The notes: a model not told the origin generated them from the sequence alone. Numbered from the stretch's first letter, positions 1-12,847 are shown. The stretch is DNA of 64,000 nucleotides from Phycomyces blakesleeanus NRRL 1555(-) (GCF_001638985.1 NW_017265149.1:1049619-1113618), one strand, 5' to 3'. Numbers and translations: made by a program.

Positions 1-2540
1 TAGGTACTCACTCGTGCGTGTATTATATGGACATCAGTTAACCATTTGATCCATAGAAACGAAGATACAACAACAACTATGTACCGTAGACGTGGTCGCA
101 TTGATGCATCCAAGACCGATGTAAAGTAAGGCCTTTTATCAATTATTTTTGAAACTACAAAAATTTCTAATCTACTTTTATAAACTTTAGATTGGATATC
201 AAGGTCAACACAATCTGTGAAGCAGTCAGAAATGTCCTGATAAAGTTGGGTCGTAAACGCTATATCCAGTCTATTTTGTCTACATATGTCAGAAGCTCGC
301 CACCGGATCTTGAATCTGCTTTGAATCTCTTGGCAGAGATCAAAGGTAACTATAATTTTATCTACCATTAATATGTTACAAAACATTGATGTTTCTCTTA
401 ACTGATAGAGGCCGACATGAGTGAGGCTGAAGATGCACTTAAGTATACCATTTTCTTGTGTAATGCTGATAGCCTATATGATGTCGCGCTGGGAATGTAT
501 AACTTCTCGTTAGTCCTCATGGTTGCTCAACAAGCCCAAAAGGTAAAAACTGTAAACTAGTTGAAGCCGATCTTAATATTAACTTTCTTACCTGATCATA
601 TTAGGATCCTAGAGAGTATCTGCCTTTCTTGCAAGAACTTCAAAGCTTAGAGAAATACTATCAACGTTTCCGCATTGATGACCATTTGAAACGACATGAT
701 AAGGCTTTAAGAGATCTCAGTCTTGCTGGTATGTAGTATGATGAGATACACAATTGATAAGAAAATAACAATACTCCCCTGCTTTAGGCGACGAACTGTT
801 TGATGAACTTGTCGAATACATGAAGAAGCATTCTCTTTATTTGACTGCACTTAATGTTTATGCAAACAAACCTAAACAGAAACGAGTAAGATGAATACTT
901 CATGATAATATATATATATGTGTGTACTAATATCTTTATAGGTTATACTGGAGGTTTATGGAGAATACTTAACTCATAAAAATGCTTACGATGAAGCAGG
1001 AATTGGTACATTAAAATTTTATGTTTATAAATTACAGTATCATTTTACTTGTAGAAAAGAAAAAAAAACAAAAATTAATCACTTTAATAGTATTTACATT
1101 GGCAAATAATCTCGAAAAGGCGCTTCAGGCATACCGAATGGCAGGATCATGGCGAGAGTCATTCTCATTGGCTAAACAGATGAGCTACACTGATGAGCAT
1201 ATCCACGCTTTGGCCTATGACTTGATCGGTAAGAACTTGAGAATTTTATAACGAAATTGTAGTAATTAATTTGCCATGTTTAGAGTATATGAAGGAAAAA
1301 CGTCGTTATCAGGAAGCTGCAACTATCGCAAATGATTATGCCAAGGTAAATGTCCCTAAATAATAGAAGATAGATGAATTGTCATATAACTTACCTCATC
1401 GCCTCATATTTATTTATTAAGGATATTGAAGAAGCTGTTGATTGCCTATTGAAGGGCAGCTTATGGCAAGAGGCCATTCGCATGGTAATGTTCATTATTT
1501 AGACGATTTAACTGCACTAATGACTAATATCATATCTTTTACTTTTCAGTCACATACTCATAACCGAGCTGATCTTATTGAGACCCATGTGAAGCCTGGA
1601 CTTATCGAAGGTATACATTGTCGAAGTTATTTTATAGAAAGAAATCAATTTGACTTTAATCTATTTGTGTAGGTTACTCTCAGACTGATGAAGAAATTGA
1701 TGACATGACAGCGCAATTCAACAAGCAAAAACTTCGATTGAAAGAATTGCGCGAAATTAAACCTGAACCCAGTAAGTCTTGAGACGCATTGTCATTGATA
1801 TTTTATTCACTAATAACTATTGTAGCCAATGTTTTGCCAAATGATGATACGCTTGACAATATTGATATGTTCTCTGATACAACATCGATGTACAGTCAGT
1901 TCACGCGCTATACACAGGCAACTTCTCGTGTATCAACTGTGTCTTCCAAGGGTAGCACGTAAGAATTAATATATATATATATATATATATCGTAAAAAAT
2001 AGTAATAACTAATGGATATTTGAAAAACTTGCGTGCAGTAAAAGCAAGAAAACATCGAAACTTAGAAAGCGGGAAGAACGCAAGAGAGCTCGTGGAAAGA
2101 AGGGTACTGTCTTTGAGGAAGAGTATATTGTCAACTCACTCAAACGTCTATGTGAAAAGGCCAGCACAATGCAAAGTAAGTACTATTTATTTGTTAAAGT
2201 AACTTCCCCGTCTAACTCACATAATTATATAGATGATCTTAGTAACCTCCTGAGAGCATTGGCGCCCTTTGGTTTCGTTGAGGAAGCCAGAGCTATACAG
2301 GATAAGTTTGATAAATTCCTCAAAGAAATTACAGGCGCTATTCCCACAATATTTGTTCCTTTGCATTTGGCTACAAGTCAGGTAATTATATTTGAATATA
2401 CATAATTTTATACTTTAAATCTAATCTGACCAATGCACATATAGTTTGCTACCCAGGAAGAAGCCAATGAAGCACCTGCACCAGTACAAGTTGAAAAGCC
2501 GGTTATGGCAGATATTCAGTGGAAACTACAGATTCTTTAG
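1..2540 (+). CDS. ELP1: Elongator complex protein 1 (ELP1/IKI3), C-terminal part, 5' end outside window
   Basis: Elp1 is the scaffold subunit of Elongator, the complex that starts wobble-uridine modification (mcm5/ncm5) of tRNAs in the cytoplasm. The visible part is the C-terminal helical-repeat region, spread over roughly ten exons with GT-AG introns of about 50-100 bases. Recognisable blocks include ALQAYRMAGSWRESFSLAKQ, then IDMFSDTTSMYSQFTRYT, then the basic stretch KLRKREERKRARGKKGTVFE (about 2050-2120), which in the family is the tRNA-binding basic motif, followed by EEEYIVNSLKRL. The last exon ends in WKLQIL and a TAG at 2538-2540. The N-terminal WD40 propellers lie off the left edge. 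It converges on the flippase gene, with only about 117 bases between the two stop codons. Identification rests on family knowledge and is strong; exon borders were placed by eye. Confidence 0.94.
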
Positions 2541-2657
2541 GATTAATAGTTTCAATAATAAATGAGCATCAGAATTTCTATAAACTTTAATAAAAAAAAA
2601 TTCATATCATTAATTTATTATGTTTTATTTTGGCTTTATATAAAATAAAGTTACTGT

Positions 2658-5600
2658 CTATGTCAGCTTTGTATAACTCGGGGGAGCATATCTACGCTTA
2701 ATAAACTTAACAATGTACAATGGAAAACTACTAACTGCTGTCATAACAGCAACCTTCCATACAAATCCCCATGTCAAGATAAAGGTCATGTCTAAGAGAG
2801 TAAATTATAAGAATGATATTTATGCAGACTTGAAAAAATATAGTGTATTGCTTACCAAAATAAGTAGGTAATAGCCACATTGAACCAATATATATCATAA
2901 TTGTCACCAGCTCTGATATTACCATAATACGGTGCCTAATAATATTGTGATTATATTAACCTATGATAATCAATAGTGTATGCCATATAATTTAGTTACC
3001 AGGTATTGATTTCAAGTGCAACCATCAGGAGTTCGTTAAGAATTAAGGCAGTGAACGAAATTGAAACAATATGAATAAATTCATCTTCAAACAGTAGGAT
3101 GGATAAAACCATAATTGATCCGCCTTCGTAACATTGAGTAAGCATCAAGAGCATTAAATATATATACGAGATAATATGGTAATATTACCTTGGTAAACGC
3201 TAATAAGTAGCCAAGTGAAAAAAGTACGATTGGATAGTGAACGTCCCTTTCAAAAGGTAAAAAAAAAATACGTTAGTAAAAAGTATATCTGATTTACAAA
3301 ATCTACTAGCTTACCTTTGTTAGCTCTTTGTAAAGCTCAGGGTATAGAAGAGCAATATCTTCGTTGACATCTTGATCTAAAACAAGTGAGAATACAGGCG
3401 CCATGGTGTACAGTGTAGCATAACTGTATTTTTTATATGTAATTAACCATGCCAATTAGAAATAAGTTAGAAATATATGTGAATAAACAAGAAGAGTTTA
3501 CCCAACAATAAGCATGCCCTGATAAAGAGCAATGGGCGCAAAATAAAAAAGAGCAGAGAATACGGCTTGCATAACGGATATAATTAAACCACGATGAATG
3601 ACAAATTGTGATAACTTTGCAGATCTCTTATAGCTGTTACGACCATGCCATACTAAAATAGTTGATAGTATATAAGTACTTGAGCCTAATATTATCTGGC
3701 GATATTAGCCACTTACACAATAATTTTGTCAGATGGCTAAATTGAGTGATGGAAAAGTCTGCAGCAAGGGAGGCTTGCTTTCCTTCTTTACCAACAATAC
3801 CAATTCCTACAAGCATATAACCATTTGGAGTCAACAAAGCAATTCAGGCCGCTTTTTCTTCTAAGTGACCTTACCAACATCGGCAGCCTGAATCATGCTC
3901 ACATCGTTGCCACCATCACCAATACATAAGACGCGCTTGCGAGTATATTTTTTAATTAATCTTGTGATATCAGCCTTGAAAAAAAATACATAGTTTGAGT
4001 ATCATTATATTTTTATCTACTTGTTATATATATACCTTTTGCGTTGGGGAGCATCGGCAACAAACGACTACTGGTAAACGTGTGGCTACTTCAATAAATT
4101 CATCCTTACTACTATCAAGGCAAAGTTGGAGTGACTCTCCGTCAATTACAAGACAGCAGTCTGTTTGGTTTCTTAAATGATCCAGCTCTTCCAGAACTTC
4201 CACTGGCGACTTCACTAAATCGTATGCGTGTATATAATTTAAAATATTTTTACTTTGATAGCAGCTTTTATTTGGTACATACGTTTGGAGACCTGGTATA
4301 TCTGCTGGTTACGGGATACGAGTTTAGAAGATACAGCAATACATGTAGCAGTTTCAATTTTATCTCCTATTTATACACATAAATATATTTGTTAAGTATT
4401 TACATTTATTGTTTTATGCTCACTTACCTGTCAACATCCATATCTTTAAATTAGCATTACGCATCTGCTCAAGTGTGTTCTTAACACCATCCTGAAGCTT
4501 GTCTTCCACTCCAGTCAATCCAAGAAGCTCCAGGTCAGTTTCAAGCAAGTTCTCAACAACAGCTTGTTTACGCCCGTTTCTGTCCAAAAGAGCGACCTCT
4601 GCCTCATGATATCTAAAAGTTTATTATAAGTAATTAAATAAACTCGACATTTCTTGCCTACTTTTTTCGGAATTCTTCATAAGCTTCTTCTGAGAGTTTC
4701 TTCTTTGCAACTACTAGTGTCCTCAGACCTTCTCTAGCCATATTTCCGCATTCCTCTTCTAGCCTAAGTCCATATATAGTTAATATATTAAGCCAGAAGC
4801 GCGATGTATTAATCGTACCAATCATTGTATTGGACAATACTAGTCATAACAGAATCTGCACCCTTTTCATAGAATGTAATCTCGTGAGTGAGCTTGTCCC
4901 GAATAACAATACCCATACGCTTTGTTTCACTTGAAAAGGGAAATATATTCAAAATATCAAAATCGAGTAACATATCGTTTGCACGAACATGGAGCTGCAT
5001 TTTGTTCACATCGCGAGAAACAAGAGCAAGTCCCATCTCTTCTGTCCATTTAACGATGGCTACTTCATCTGGGCTAGAGGCTTGATATGTAACTTCGTTA
5101 TTTCCTTCCAAAACAGGGGTTACCTATAATATTAAAAAGGAATCAAGAATAAAGAGTGAGAACAAGTCTAAACCAGCAGCAAACATAACATATATTACAT
5201 TATGGCATAGGGCAAGTGCTTGAACAATATCTTTGACACGGTACGAAATATTTCGTCTTCCTTTCCCTGACATGCCTATATTTTCAGATCGGAGGAAGAT
5301 CATGCTTTAAGTCAGAAGGAATACAATCGTGTAAATTCGGATTTTATATTAAAGAAAAATATATGTATCAATGTAGTATATATTGTAATGTTCTTTTTTC
5401 GAAGGAAAATAACTATGTAAAGTATTTTTATTTACCAGTGTCATGTTTTTCAAAAGCTGCTCCCAAGTGTGTCACGATATCATCCATGGTGTCCAATGTG
5501 TAAGACATTGTGCCCATATGAAGCTTTTTTAACTCCATATCTATAGTAATAAAAAAATGTAAGAACTATGCCTCTCCCCCTAAGCAAATTGTCTATATAA

Positions 5601-7477
5601 CCACTACCATTTTTGGTGAGAGTTCCTGTTTTATCGGATAAAAGATATTCGATTCGTCCCAGTTCTTCTGGTAGTGTGCTTGTGCGAACAATTGTGCCTG
5701 CAATTTCTTCATCTCCTTCAATTTGGCGTGCGTAAACTGTTTTTCCCATATCTAGATTTACACGCAAACTATGGGAATCAGGCACCAAAAAAATTAATTG
5801 GACAGTTCGCACACTCAATATTCTGCTGTATATTAATACAATACCTGATTGGAATAATGGAAGAGAATAAGATTAAAAACCGGAAAACGTAAATATACCA
5901 GAGTCCATGAAATCCATTTAGTCCGACCATAATAAATGACATTGCCAGAGTAACTACAAACAGAATCTATTCGATATTATTTTCCGGAATGATGATATCA
6001 GCAGTCTACGCATACAAGCTTTTTTTATATGCTCTTCCATATTACCTTTGCAAGTCTATTGACTTCTTTATCTAACAATCCAATTTTTGTTTTTGGGTGA
6101 CTTGTGTTCATAACGGCACGTGTATCCTTGCCAGTGTAAATCACGAATCCGACAATAGACCCAGACGCCAAAACTGTGTTTGTCCATAAGGAGTTTTCAA
6201 CACCAAGAGGCTCTAGTTGCTCACTTCCAGTTTCAGGATCCACGTGTGAATAAGTGCCGACAAAGTTGTGAATATCTTTGTGTGGTGAATCGGCTAATTT
6301 CATAGTAAAAAATGTTATATATTGGGGCGTGGATTGGTCAAGGTTTACCATAAATTTCGCCTGAACAGTTTAAAAGTTCTTCATTGCATGAAAGTCTCTG
6401 GAGAGATGGCACAGCCAGTCTGAGTTTCCAGTCAGTTTCTCCGTCCAATTGGTCTGTTCTGATAAAACTAGCTCCACTTTCTTCGGTTGTTCTTAAAAGA
6501 ATCATATCGGCAGGAATCTAACAAACCATGTTAAAATATTCACATATTTTCTAGTCACTAAAGCAATTAGATAATGAACGTACACGCTGGTCCTTGTGAA
6601 CAACAATGAGATCTCCTACTCGTATTTTTGAGCTCGGAATATTTATAAGCCCTGAAGAAGTGAGAGTTTGGTATTGCTGTGAATTGGCTTCTTTATCTCG
6701 TTTATGACGCTGGTAATCATCCATTGCTTCTTTACTGATAGTAACCAGAAGTACAAAGCAAAGAGGCCCGAAATAGGTAAGGATGTAACCTGTATAAATT
6801 AAAAAAAAATAGTTCTGGTTTTATAACGAATCCAATATTTTCTCCTTGGTATCCAATTGTCTTACCGATCTTTAATGCTGGTACAAATTGAGAAAGGGCT
6901 ACGAGTAAGAAGTACAGGTTGAAAAATATAACAAACTAGTGCATAATAACAATATATAAACACATAATCGTTCTGGTTAAAAAAACCCTTACCTGCTCAT
7001 ACAACACAATTGGTATAAATGTGAATATATTGTATTTCTGATTGACAATGATATTTGGCGTAAACTTCTTCTTTATCTTATCTGAGTTGGTAAACATAAA
7101 CGAGTAAAGAAAAATGACATGTAAAAGTCCAGCTATAATTTTGTATATTACCATTGCAATTAAAAGGAATTGTTCTCGGCTGTTGATTGTTTCTCGATTT
7201 TAGAAATTTTAACGGAATATCTGGTATTCTTTTACGTGAGGTTTTCCGTTGTTTGGATCGAAATGAGGATTCCTTAAAAGGCAATCAAGTCAACAATAGC
7301 TTTTCAATTGTAGCATAATCTACAAGGAAGAGTCATTTACCCCCAATTCTTCATCCATTAAAGGATCCTCATCACTGTGAATTGAATCTGATGTCCGAGA
7401 CTTTTTTTCCCTTTCTTTCCAGAGAAGGGCATTAGTCTCTGGAGTTCAATTGGCCTAGAATCTCTTCGCATTGCCAT
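2658..7477 (-). CDS. NEO1: P4-type ATPase, phospholipid flippase of the Neo1/ATP9 group
   Basis: P4-ATPases move phospholipids to the cytosolic leaflet; Neo1/ATP9 members act at Golgi and endosomes without a Cdc50 partner. Read on the minus strand, the order of motifs is complete: [17 protein letters not shown] in the N-terminal entry region, [10 protein letters not shown] (actuator domain, about 6420), the phosphorylation loop [12 protein letters not shown] (about 5620), [14 protein letters not shown] (nucleotide-binding domain), [16 protein letters not shown] (about 3900) and the C-terminal end [12 protein letters not shown] typical of this subgroup. There are about 15 exons. The best start is ATG at 7475-7477 ([13 protein letters not shown]). 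That reading stays open to the first clear downstream block ([15 protein letters not shown]) only if one extra base is present in the seven-T run at 7402-7408. This suggests a homopolymer error or a real frameshift. The family call is secure; the N-terminus is not. Confidence 0.93.
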
Positions 7478-8527
7478 ATCTCCAAGAACAAAGACAAAGT
7501 CTCGGCTTGTCTGACCTTAATCATAAAATGGAATGCTGCTGTTGATTTCATTATCCGACTATAGTACTACGTCACGTGCTGCTTAGCCATTGTACTTCGC
7601 CCAGCAATTATTTCAATCTTTGGGAAGTGCCAAGGAAGATTGCTTTACAATGACATTTTTGTTTGTCTACCTTGACAATTTTTCGGTGAATTGAGTAAAA
7701 TTTATTTATAATGGAATATGACTGATTCTAGCCCTGTCAAGCTTTAATTTTCTCTAACTTTAACTTTCTTTTTTGTTAAACAATTGGAATAAACTAGACT
7801 CAGCTGTGAAAAAGTCAAAAGGAAACACTGAGAATATATATATATAATGCCGAACTCCTTATATAAAAACTTTGAATAACTAAACTATCTTATTTGGCTC
7901 ACTCTAGAGAGGCATGTCTCTTTATAGCGCAGTATTGCTTTAACCGATTCACTTTTTTTAATATATCTATCTATCTATATTCTTACTCACGCACGCTACA
8001 TTAATTCCCTGATAATTTTAACTTCGTTAATTATGTCTTCTCGACCTTTATTTATATTTAACTCATAATACACCACTCTTAAACCTTCTTCATGTCTATT
8101 CTGTCTTATCTCTATGAGTATATTACAATCAAGTCTCTTTCTACGTTATTGGTGACTTCACATTAATGGGAAAGGTATGATAAAACCGCCTAATATTATT
8201 GTTTTTATCATTGAACCTGAATAGTCTAAAAAAAACAGTAACTGTCAAGTATGTAAAGCAAGTATCTTACCATTATAGCTCACTTTGAAAGTTTAAATTA
8301 AGTACAAAAATAAATCAAGGTTTCCAGATGTTCTTTCTTCGTTTTGTTGTAGTATAGATTATTTACTATTAAAACTAAATTTAATTCTCGGTTTCATATG
8401 TAAAAAGCTTGATTTTTCTGTAATGGTTAAGTACTCATTATAATTTTAGAAAGTAACAAAACATCGACTATATATGTATATACAGTAAATATATTCAAGA
8501 GTTTAATATATTGTTCTTGGCTGCAAA
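7478..8527. other. Upstream region of the flippase gene; no gene seen
   Basis: About 1 kb of AT-rich DNA with no reading frame that looks coding. The first few hundred bases should hold the flippase promoter. From about 7850 onward there are only short TA runs and CTAT repeats (7966-7982). Confidence 0.5.
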
Positions 8528-8668
8528 TTCAGCTTTTGCTTTGATATTTTTACAGTATCTTTTGAGCACTCACATCTTAATATAACCCAAAAAAAACCGG
8601 CATACAAATTAACTCTGTAAATGAATCAGCTAATAACCGGTAAGTATCAAAATTCCACTCTACTTTAT
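8528..8668. repeat. Diverged copy of the flank of the duplicated segment
   Basis: This stretch (AGTATCTTTTGAGCAC, then CATACAAAT, ATGAATCAGCT, AATAACCGGTA, CACTCTACT) matches, with many changes, 15400-15528 and its mirror at about 24851-24980. There the block lies directly next to the start of the 3.6 kb repeat. Here it is separated from that repeat by about 680 bases. It shows that the copy at 9351 is an older, separately evolving paralogous locus, not just a second read of the same place. Confidence 0.6.
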
Positions 8669-9350
8669 ATAATGATAATTGTGCGCCCGATTGAGATAAA
8701 TAGTAGATAAGTAGCTAAAGTTAGGAATAAAATGGCACACCATATAGGAATTAAATTTACACAAGAGAGCTTCTGGCTATCAAGTTAGTTCTAGAAATTT
8801 GAAAGGCTTTCATAAGTTTAGACAAACGGATAGTACGAATAGGTAGTGAATACTTAAATTGATTACTATAAAAAGCACATCAGAAACTTTAGGAAGACAT
8901 ATTATCATAAATGTTACAATATGAGTATACAATGTATGATACAAAGAAAAAAAAAGCTAAACAACAAGCGCAATTATTACTACTTGGTTTGAACCAAGGT
9001 TTTCAATTTTTGTATGGGTTCTATTAGTTTTTGTTTTGGTATCAAATATTTATAAGAATAGAATATTTAAATAAACTTAGGCGAACAGTTTTTTCTTTCT
9101 TAGAATAGTGTGGACATTGCTTCTTAAAATGTCCCAATGGTAACAGCTAGTCTACCTTGTGTAATTTAGTATTATTGAAGCAAACGATATATACAAGAAA
9201 TTAAAAGTTTTTTAAAGAAAAAATACAGAACATAAAAATAAAAATTAAAGTGATCATAAGAATTAAAAGGGGATATAGGAGGAGAGGAAGTTGACGCGTG
9301 TTTCAAACTCTAAGGTAATGTACAATCTCATACAACAAAGACCTAGTTGA
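8669..9350. other. Locus-specific AT-rich spacer; no gene seen
   Basis: This sequence lies between the diverged flank (8528-8668) and the 3.6 kb repeat, and is absent at the equivalent place in the other two copies. I found no terminal repeats or convincing reading frame in it. Confidence 0.45.
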
Positions 9351-9360
9351 ATATGAAAAC

Positions 9361-9422
9361 GTGGCTATTTTTTTTTATTTTTTTTTTGGTTGGGCAAACC
9401 CATGAGGAGAAGTGGCTATTTT
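9361..9422 (-). mobile_element. Tiny 5'-truncated retroposon insertion with target-site duplication
   Basis: GTGGCTATTTT occurs at 9361-9371 and again at 9412-9422. Copies B and C have it once, so they are the empty site. On the minus strand the inserted DNA reads as about 24 bases (containing GGGTTTGCCCAACC) followed by a long A-rich tail, then the second target copy. An 11-base duplication plus an A tail is the signature of target-primed reverse transcription by a non-LTR element acting on a severely truncated RNA. The source family is not identified; a similar GGGTTTGTGCCAACC string occurs on the minus strand near 60350-60375. Confidence 0.75.
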
Positions 9423-10069
9423 ATGACATCTACATATTGGTACTTTATACTTTATGTCTGTCAAATTATCTTTAAAGCCTGTAATATAAAAAGACTTGTA
9501 GGTAATGATGCTTACTTCTTAAATACACCCAAATCGATTTTTTTGTGCACAGTCTGTGTAAATACAATGAGCACGTTTACTTGTGTATACACCTCGCCAC
9601 GACTTTTCTGTCTTTCTTTCAGACACGCATTTTTTATACCTTTCCATCTCTCTCATTCCAATGCATCTCCTTTACAATCTCCATGCAGATTAGCCAAATT
9701 CAGTTATAAGTTTCACGCCATTGCTATTCTCAAAAATTATTTTGAGTTTTCTTAATGAACTTTATAGATAAAAACGACCCATAAAATCAAACACGGTAAT
9801 CAACACAATGATAAGAATACCCATATTATATTGTATTGTATTATATTTATCTTCAGATTTATTTAACTAGATTAATTTTTCTTATTAATGAGACTTCCTA
9901 ATTACAACATTAACCTCTTCAATCAAGTAAAAAAAAAGTTTGAACGCGTATTTTTTTATTAGTCAACAACAGTTTAAAAAATATTTTATTTATTTATTAA
10001 AGATATACATAAAGAAGCTATTTTATTTTATATGATTTCACTTAATGTTTTTTTACATGAGTAAAAAAA

Positions 10070-10760
10070 TAAAAAGCATGACACCAAGTTCTTTGTCCCC
10101 GCATTACGCGGCTCAATCTCCCTCAGGACGTAAACCTGACTTGGTAGCGAAGGAGGTGTGGGAATGGTGTTAATCCGTGGCGTAAGACAACAACCGGGTT
10201 CATCCCAACTGCCCTATCTCATCACTGAGAAGGGCCTGCGAACGTACCAGAGAAACCTACCACAAAGTAGCAGGGTCCAGCGTGTTCGACTACCAAGCAA
10301 CACCGTCAGTTCCAAAGAGCTTCGAACAAGGATTTCATGAAGAGTCGGCAGTAAACTCCACTTCCTCCCCGTCCTCCACTCAATAAACTTTCATGATGCT
10401 AACTCGGCGGCAGCTTTTTTTAAACATTGCTCGTCGCCATTGTTTCAGAAATTATACAATTAAATTCACAATTCAGAACAATGTTGATCTGCGCCTCTAA
10501 GAATTAACCAAGAAGCTAGAGACGACGCACTTCCGCTTTTTCCTGCACAGAATGGAAAAAGAATGTCTCCCAATCGACCCATAGGTAGCGCGTCAAACTC
10601 AACTACAGGCAATCAGGGGGTACCCGTCTCCAGAGTATAAAAAAAGCTAAAGAGAAGAAAACCGTGTCGGTTGAATGGGCTTTATTTTGATATACCCGCA
10701 GTCTGCGACTAAAGTTTGGGACTGCGCTTTTTTTTGCCAGGGGTGTTTTTTGCCTCCCAC
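10070..10760. other. GC-rich non-coding island (copy A), possible transposon remnant
   Basis: The GC content here is clearly higher than in the surrounding AT-rich DNA. No long open frame spans it; the 60-codon frame at 10158-10340 looks fortuitous. At its right end is a hairpin, CGCAGTC (10697-10703) pairing with GACTGCG (10720-10726), followed by a run of eight T (10728-10735). The composition and isolation suggest an old transposon 3' region, but I recognise no domain. Confidence 0.4.
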
Positions 10761-11509
10761 GTCAGAGCAGTGACATAGCTGTATACTCTTTTTTAGTAGG
10801 ATTGTGTAACTATTCTATGACAGTAGTAGAAGCTTATAAAATTTAACTAAAACATTTGTGCAAAATATCTTTGCAAAGTAAAGTGAAGCAAAGAAGTAAA
10901 GAAGTAAAAAGAGACGAATGGTTTAGTTTTGATCGGTGTAGCAATAACTCTTAAAGTGGAGTACAAGTTTCTATAACGGCGATTCGTAGGTTACTCTAAG
11001 CTGGTCTGTGCGCTTTTTATTCGAGCGTACAAAGGGATTTGTTTTTTCTTTTGCTTGTACAAGTAGACACAAAAGAGACCCAAAATTATTTCAAAGCGAT
11101 ACGAAGTAATAAATAAAAAAGCAAAAAGTATAAATGTACATTATCTGAATTATCACAGTGCGGTAGGTGGCGGAATTTTGAGTTCAAGGTTGAGTTATAT
11201 TGAAATGAGGTTATACCAATAGTTGAATGTACCAAGGTGATTTTTAAAGAGAATAAATAAGTATATTGTTTTATTATATTAATTTTAGAATATACAGCTA
11301 TGTAAAATTTACTGTTTTCTGGTCTCGACATTTTGGACTAGCTGTCTAATCATGCTAGCACTTTTTATGAGTTATTTTTTTTTTCGAGACTACTCCCACA
11401 ATCTTGGCTTTTACTTTAAGCTAATTAAATATCCAAAATATATCATGGATGTCGTTAAAAATAGCATATACTAGCTTCATAATTTACATAAATATTGACC
11501 AAGCTTCAT

Positions 11510-11870
11510 ATCATATATTTTCATTTTATATAAAGTAGAGCCGGAAATAATATTTGAAGTGTTCGGGATTGATTTTGGGGTTAGTATCTCAATATATGAA
11601 AAAGTGGATACTGTGAGAGTGCTATTTATTAAAAAGACAAAATAATATTGTTTATATCCGTTATTATTAAAATCCCTATAATTCAAATCCCTGTTGTGTA
11701 ATGGTTGGTTTACACTGTATAAGTGTGTAGTGTACATGTACCTGATATGTAACAGTTCCGGAAATTGTTAACTTGCCAGGTTCATTAGCAAGAAGAAACC
11801 AGTGTTTGGTCGTGGAGGCTGCTCTCCACTCAATTGTGCTGTGTATACCACAATATTCATGCCATTAATT
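11510..11870 (-). pseudogene. Decayed coding relic of unknown family (copy A)
   Basis: On the minus strand there is an open stretch encoding HEYCGIHSTIEWRAASTTKH, continuing to FLLANEPGKLTISGTVTYQ and on to a stop. A second block nearby reads TLTVSTFSYIEILTPKSI. The wording looks like real protein, possibly two exons of an extracellular beta-rich protein. A diverged copy with in-frame stops sits in the palindrome spacer (20060-20620). No complete gene can be assembled here and I do not recognise the family. Confidence 0.4.
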
Positions 11871-12358
11871 TGTATTCAAGATTTTATTCTAAGACTATTT
11901 GTATTTAGATATTTTTTTTTAAAGATGTCAGATGTAGTTTTGATTTGATATACATATATGTGCAAACTACTAAAACAACTGTTTCTGTTTCCCGTGCTAT
12001 TAAATTGCCATGTCTTTGTTTGTTTGCTTTTATATGACAATTAAATATTAACTACTATCTCGTGATCTTGGTTTTGATAATGTATATTGTGAGACTAATA
12101 TAAGTAATATATATACATATATCTATAATATTTTAATTGTAGCTTATAAGAACATGGCATACGGCACTATAATAAAGCATCTCCTTATACTTCAAAAGGA
12201 TAGTATATATGTATTGTCAAGGTTCTTTAAACTTGATCTTAGGTATAGGGTGGAGCAACACAATAGTTCTTTTTATAAATTCATTTTTATTTGATTTATC
12301 AAGCTTGCTTTAGACTAGAAAATAAAGATCTAAGAATATAAATCTAAATCTAAATCTA

Positions 12359-12763
12359 TCAAACAATATCAACAAGTGCCACATCGGTGTAGTCCATATC
12401 ATCTCCTGTATCTTTGATGATACCAAATACATATTTTCCAGCTGGCTCGCTCGAATCGAGAGTAATAGAAGCCATTCCAGCATTAAGATCAATTGAATCA
12501 GATGCCTGATAAGGAGTTCCAAAGGTATAGTCGCCGTTGGACTCTTCAGTTGCAGGGATTATGAAAGCATAGTATGTACCAGAGCATGTTCCAGTAAGAT
12601 CCCAGAGAGCTTCGTAAGTTCCGGAGCTGTTCCATACAGTGCCATTGACGGGATATGTGAGAGAGAAGCAGTTGATATTCTCAAATTCGGGATTTCCTGT
12701 AGGGGCGGCACAGACCAGACCGAGAACCATGGCAAGTAAAGCAAAAGCAAAAGAAGTCTTCAT
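12359..12763 (-). CDS. Small secreted Kre9/KNH1-like protein, family member 1, copy A
   Basis: This is a single-exon gene of 134 residues. It begins with a signal peptide (MKTSFAFALLAMVLGLVCA, then AP), so the product is probably exported. The mature part has one cysteine before FSLTYPVNGTVWNSSGTY and a second in LTGTC, followed by YYAFIIPATEESNGDY. It ends with AGKYVFGIIKDTGDDMDYTD. The P-x-NGTVW-x-G-x-Y-x-x-x-W pattern and the late G-x-YVF-x-I strand resemble the Ig-like N-terminal domain of Kre9/KNH1-type fungal wall proteins, but there is no Ser/Thr-rich tail or GPI signal. NGT is an N-glycosylation sequon kept in every paralog here. The start is set by a TATA box 76 bases upstream; longer in-frame extensions have no upstream ATG. 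Exact biochemical role unknown. Confidence 0.85.
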   Translation of the reverse strand: MKTSFAFALLAMVLGLVCAAPTGNPEFENINCFSLTYPVNGTVWNSSGTYEALWDLTGTCSGTYYAFIIPATEESNGDYTFGTPYQASDSIDLNAGMASITLDSSEPAGKYVFGIIKDTGDDMDYTDVALVDIV

Positions 12764-12838
12764 GATAAAATATTGACTGAAGTGAATGATGATTGAATAG
12801 ACAGATGATTGGAATAAATTTACGGAAAACAATGTCCA

Positions 12839-12847
12839 GTATTTATA
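12839..12847 (-). promoter_or_regulatory. TATA box of family member 1, copy A
   Basis: TATAAATAC on the minus strand, at the same distance from the start codon as in the other copies of this gene. Confidence 0.7.

Noticed and set aside
9390..9755. A 110-121 codon open frame repeated at 15551-15883 and 24496-24828
   Set aside because: It is repeated only because the whole 3.6 kb unit is duplicated. The translation is low in complexity, has no start context or domain, and the frame is interrupted at the insertion site in copy A.
10158..10340. A tRNA or rRNA gene in the GC-rich island
   Set aside because: No cloverleaf, A/B box pair or rRNA core sequence could be recognised.
12764..12832. N-terminal extensions of 18-23 residues before the signal peptides of members 1, 3 and 4
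   Set aside because: For members 1 and 3 the extension begins at or very near the TATA box and would fall outside or at the very edge of the mRNA. The internal Met gives a normal signal peptide in every paralog.
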